Source: Campylobacter concisus
GTDB taxonomy: Bacteria > Campylobacterota > Campylobacteria > Campylobacterales > Campylobacteraceae
Direction: 5' to 3'
Assembly: GCF_002913745.1 (NCBI RefSeq)
Contig: NZ_PPCG01000039.1
Coordinates: 29,691-93,690 of the forward strand
Length of the DNA stretch: 64,000 bases
Positions within the stretch are counted from its first letter, which is position 1. Every line of letters begins with the position of its first letter. The notes below the pieces were generated by a model. That model was not told the origin of the DNA and searched no databases. It was given only the letters and a program-made list of their open reading frames with translations. The position numbers and the translations under genes are program-made. Below, in pieces: positions 63,065 to 64,000 of this stretch.

Positions 63065-63691
63065 TTAACGAGATTGTTTAATTTTATTGCAGTAATCTAT
63101 AAAATTTATGAGAGATGATTGTTTTGTCCTGATATTATTTTTATTAATCAAGGCAGTCGAGAAATCTTTTTTATAATAAAAAAGATTATTATTGTTAAAA
63201 TGCTTTTTTGTATTTTCAAAATCTCCGCCATGTTGTTCTATTTTATTAAGGATATCTGGTCTAGATTTTATCTCGTCACTATTTCTGAATCCAAGCCTAT
63301 CCTTAAGGTTATTACAAAATAGATCAAAATGAGCAGACAAGAATGTTTCAAACTTTCGATATGTTAAAAAAATATTGTTTTGTTTATTTGTCTTTACAAG
63401 CTTATCTATTAACTCTTCTAGATAACTTAATTCTACTTTATCATCTGCAGCTCTATCTAAATCAACAACTATCAGTATTGGTGTCTCTGTTCCTCTAAGT
63501 TCGGTCAGCTTACTTAAAAAAGATGTATAGTTTCCATTATGCATATCCTCTATCTCTAGTCTAAAACTACTATCTAATAATTTATTTTTCAACTCTTTCA
63601 GATAATTCTTTTCTGTTTGTCCTTCTGCTAAAACTATAATTTTAATACTGGTGCTTAAATTACTACAAGGTTTTGTTTTACGCCTACTCAT
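63065..63691 (-). CDS. RloB-like (Toprim-fold) defence protein
   Basis: 208 residues. Start IKIIVLAEGQTEKNYLKELK gives the Toprim Glu, followed by PILIVVDLDRAADDKVEL (D-x-D), then FLTYRKFETFLSAHF and a helical tail: the RloB family. These partner with an AAA15-type ATPase (RloA/AbiL style) in restriction-linked antiphage systems. It overlaps the ATPase gene by 8 bases (ATG/stop), so it is second in the pair. Very AT-rich compared with the phage genes around it. Confidence 0.78.
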   Translation of the reverse strand: MSRRKTKPCSNLSTSIKIIVLAEGQTEKNYLKELKNKLLDSSFRLEIEDMHNGNYTSFLSKLTELRGTETPILIVVDLDRAADDKVELSYLEELIDKLVKTNKQNNIFLTYRKFETFLSAHFDLFCNNLKDRLGFRNSDEIKSRPDILNKIEQHGGDFENTKKHFNNNNLFYYKKDFSTALINKNNIRTKQSSLINFIDYCNKIKQSR

Positions 63692-64000
63692 AATCGCCTC
63701 TAAGATAGTTTAAGTAAGCTTTCCTTTTATCACTTCTAGACTCGAATTGATCTAGACACTTTACCTTTGTATCGCAGTTTTCTTTTGATACTATATATAT
63801 CTGAGATGGATTAAGAAATGATGTATCAAATATCATTGGATTGTGTGAGCTTAAAATAAACTGTGCTTTTTTATTTTCTGGCGAGTTAATAACTCCATTT
63901 AAAATTCTCATTAAGGCTTTTGTACTTATAGAGCTATCAAGCTCATCTATAACAAATACCATATCGTTTTTTTCTTCAGATAATAAAGATGGCAATATAG
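63684..64000 (-). CDS. RloA-like AAA15 ATPase, C-terminal part
   Basis: Frame open at the right edge. Visible are a Walker B (MVFVIDELDSSISTKALMRI) and the histidine switch ILSSHNPMIFD with the following PSQIYIVSKENCDTKV, typical of overcoming-lysogeny (OLD)-like and AAA15/AAA21 ABC-type ATPases. Paired with the RloB-like gene it forms a two-gene defence unit. Walker A is beyond the window, so completeness is unknown. Confidence 0.75.
   Translation of the reverse strand, partial: ILPSLLSEEKNDMVFVIDELDSSISTKALMRILNGVINSPENKKAQFILSSHNPMIFDTSFLNPSQIYIVSKENCDTKVKCLDQFESRSDKRKAYLNYLRGDYE

Larger units (their letters stand above)
26091..64000. mobile_element. Integrated podovirus-like prophage, right end outside the window
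   Basis: Starts at the tRNA-Met 3' end with a P4-type integrase. It contains a CI/Cro-like switch, early replication genes on plus (31-41 kb) and late structural and lysis genes on minus (43-63 kb): portal, scaffold, SU10-type capsid, fibre, spanins, holins and endolysin. No sheath, baseplate or tape measure is seen and there are large internal-protein-like genes, so a short-tailed particle is likely. No terminase large subunit is visible. The right attachment site lies beyond 64,000. The structural genes I can judge look intact. Confidence 0.9.

Noticed and set aside
26091..64000. CRISPR array
   Set aside because: No regular repeat-spacer pattern was found; the repeats seen are iterons, dyads or gene-internal duplications.

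Overview
The window reads as chromosome of an AT-rich epsilonproteobacterium, most likely a Campylobacter close to C. concisus. Positions 1-26,090 are ordinary core genome. The gene order ppa, adk, aspS, nadK, recN, cbrR-like, tatD, mltD, rlpA, (hisB), kdsC, lptC, lptA, engB, mreD-like, PBP2 matches the order I recall from C. jejuni, as does the lon/bamD/fliW cluster. Genes are tightly packed and many starts overlap the previous stop.

Core region by block: a ribosome hibernation factor cut by the left edge; a four-gene operon with a very large exported protein and three prepilin-like proteins (128-6316); fliW, bamD and lon (6353-9940); a 0.7 kb gap without genes; then a long minus-strand run for cell-wall synthesis, LPS transport, Kdo synthesis, histidine synthesis, peptidoglycan remodelling, c-di-GMP-type signalling, recombination repair and NAD kinase (10648-22248); finally plus-strand aspS, adk, a small periplasmic stress protein with a frameshifted signal peptide, ppa and an elongator tRNA-Met.

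From the 3' end of tRNA-Met (26,090) to the right edge (64,000) the DNA is an integrated element. The P4-type integrase lies next to the tRNA. A minus-strand cargo segment follows (TIR-like protein, secreted nuclease, Excalibur-like micro-ORF, DUF5334-type protein). Next come a CI/Cro-like switch (30.5-31.3 kb) and plus-strand early genes, centred on a P4-alpha-type primase-helicase followed by an iteron-rich, AT-rich stretch that looks like its replication origin. Around these are an excisionase-like protein, a HEPN protein, an ORF6N-like regulator and a HigB/HigA pair. A 1.6 kb gene-free, C-rich, repeat-rich stretch (40.7-42.3 kb) lies before HigBA. Late genes run on the minus strand (43.0-63.0 kb): large internal or ejected proteins including a polyvalent protein with two nuclease-like domains and a metallopeptidase motif, a lysis cassette (endolysin, holins, Rz/Rz1), a Tad2-type anti-Thoeris protein, tail fibre, SU10-type capsid protein, scaffold and portal. 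No tape measure or tail sheath is visible, so a podovirus-like particle is likely. An RloA/RloB-type defence pair begins at 63 kb and runs off the window. No terminase large subunit is visible; it is probably beyond 64 kb.

The most unusual item is a compact type I toxin-antitoxin candidate at 45.40-45.59 kb: a 20-residue hydrophobic peptide resembling E. coli Ibs toxins, with structured 5' and 3' ends and a consensus antisense promoter inside the toxin reading frame. All function calls are made by eye from sequence; no database search was run.
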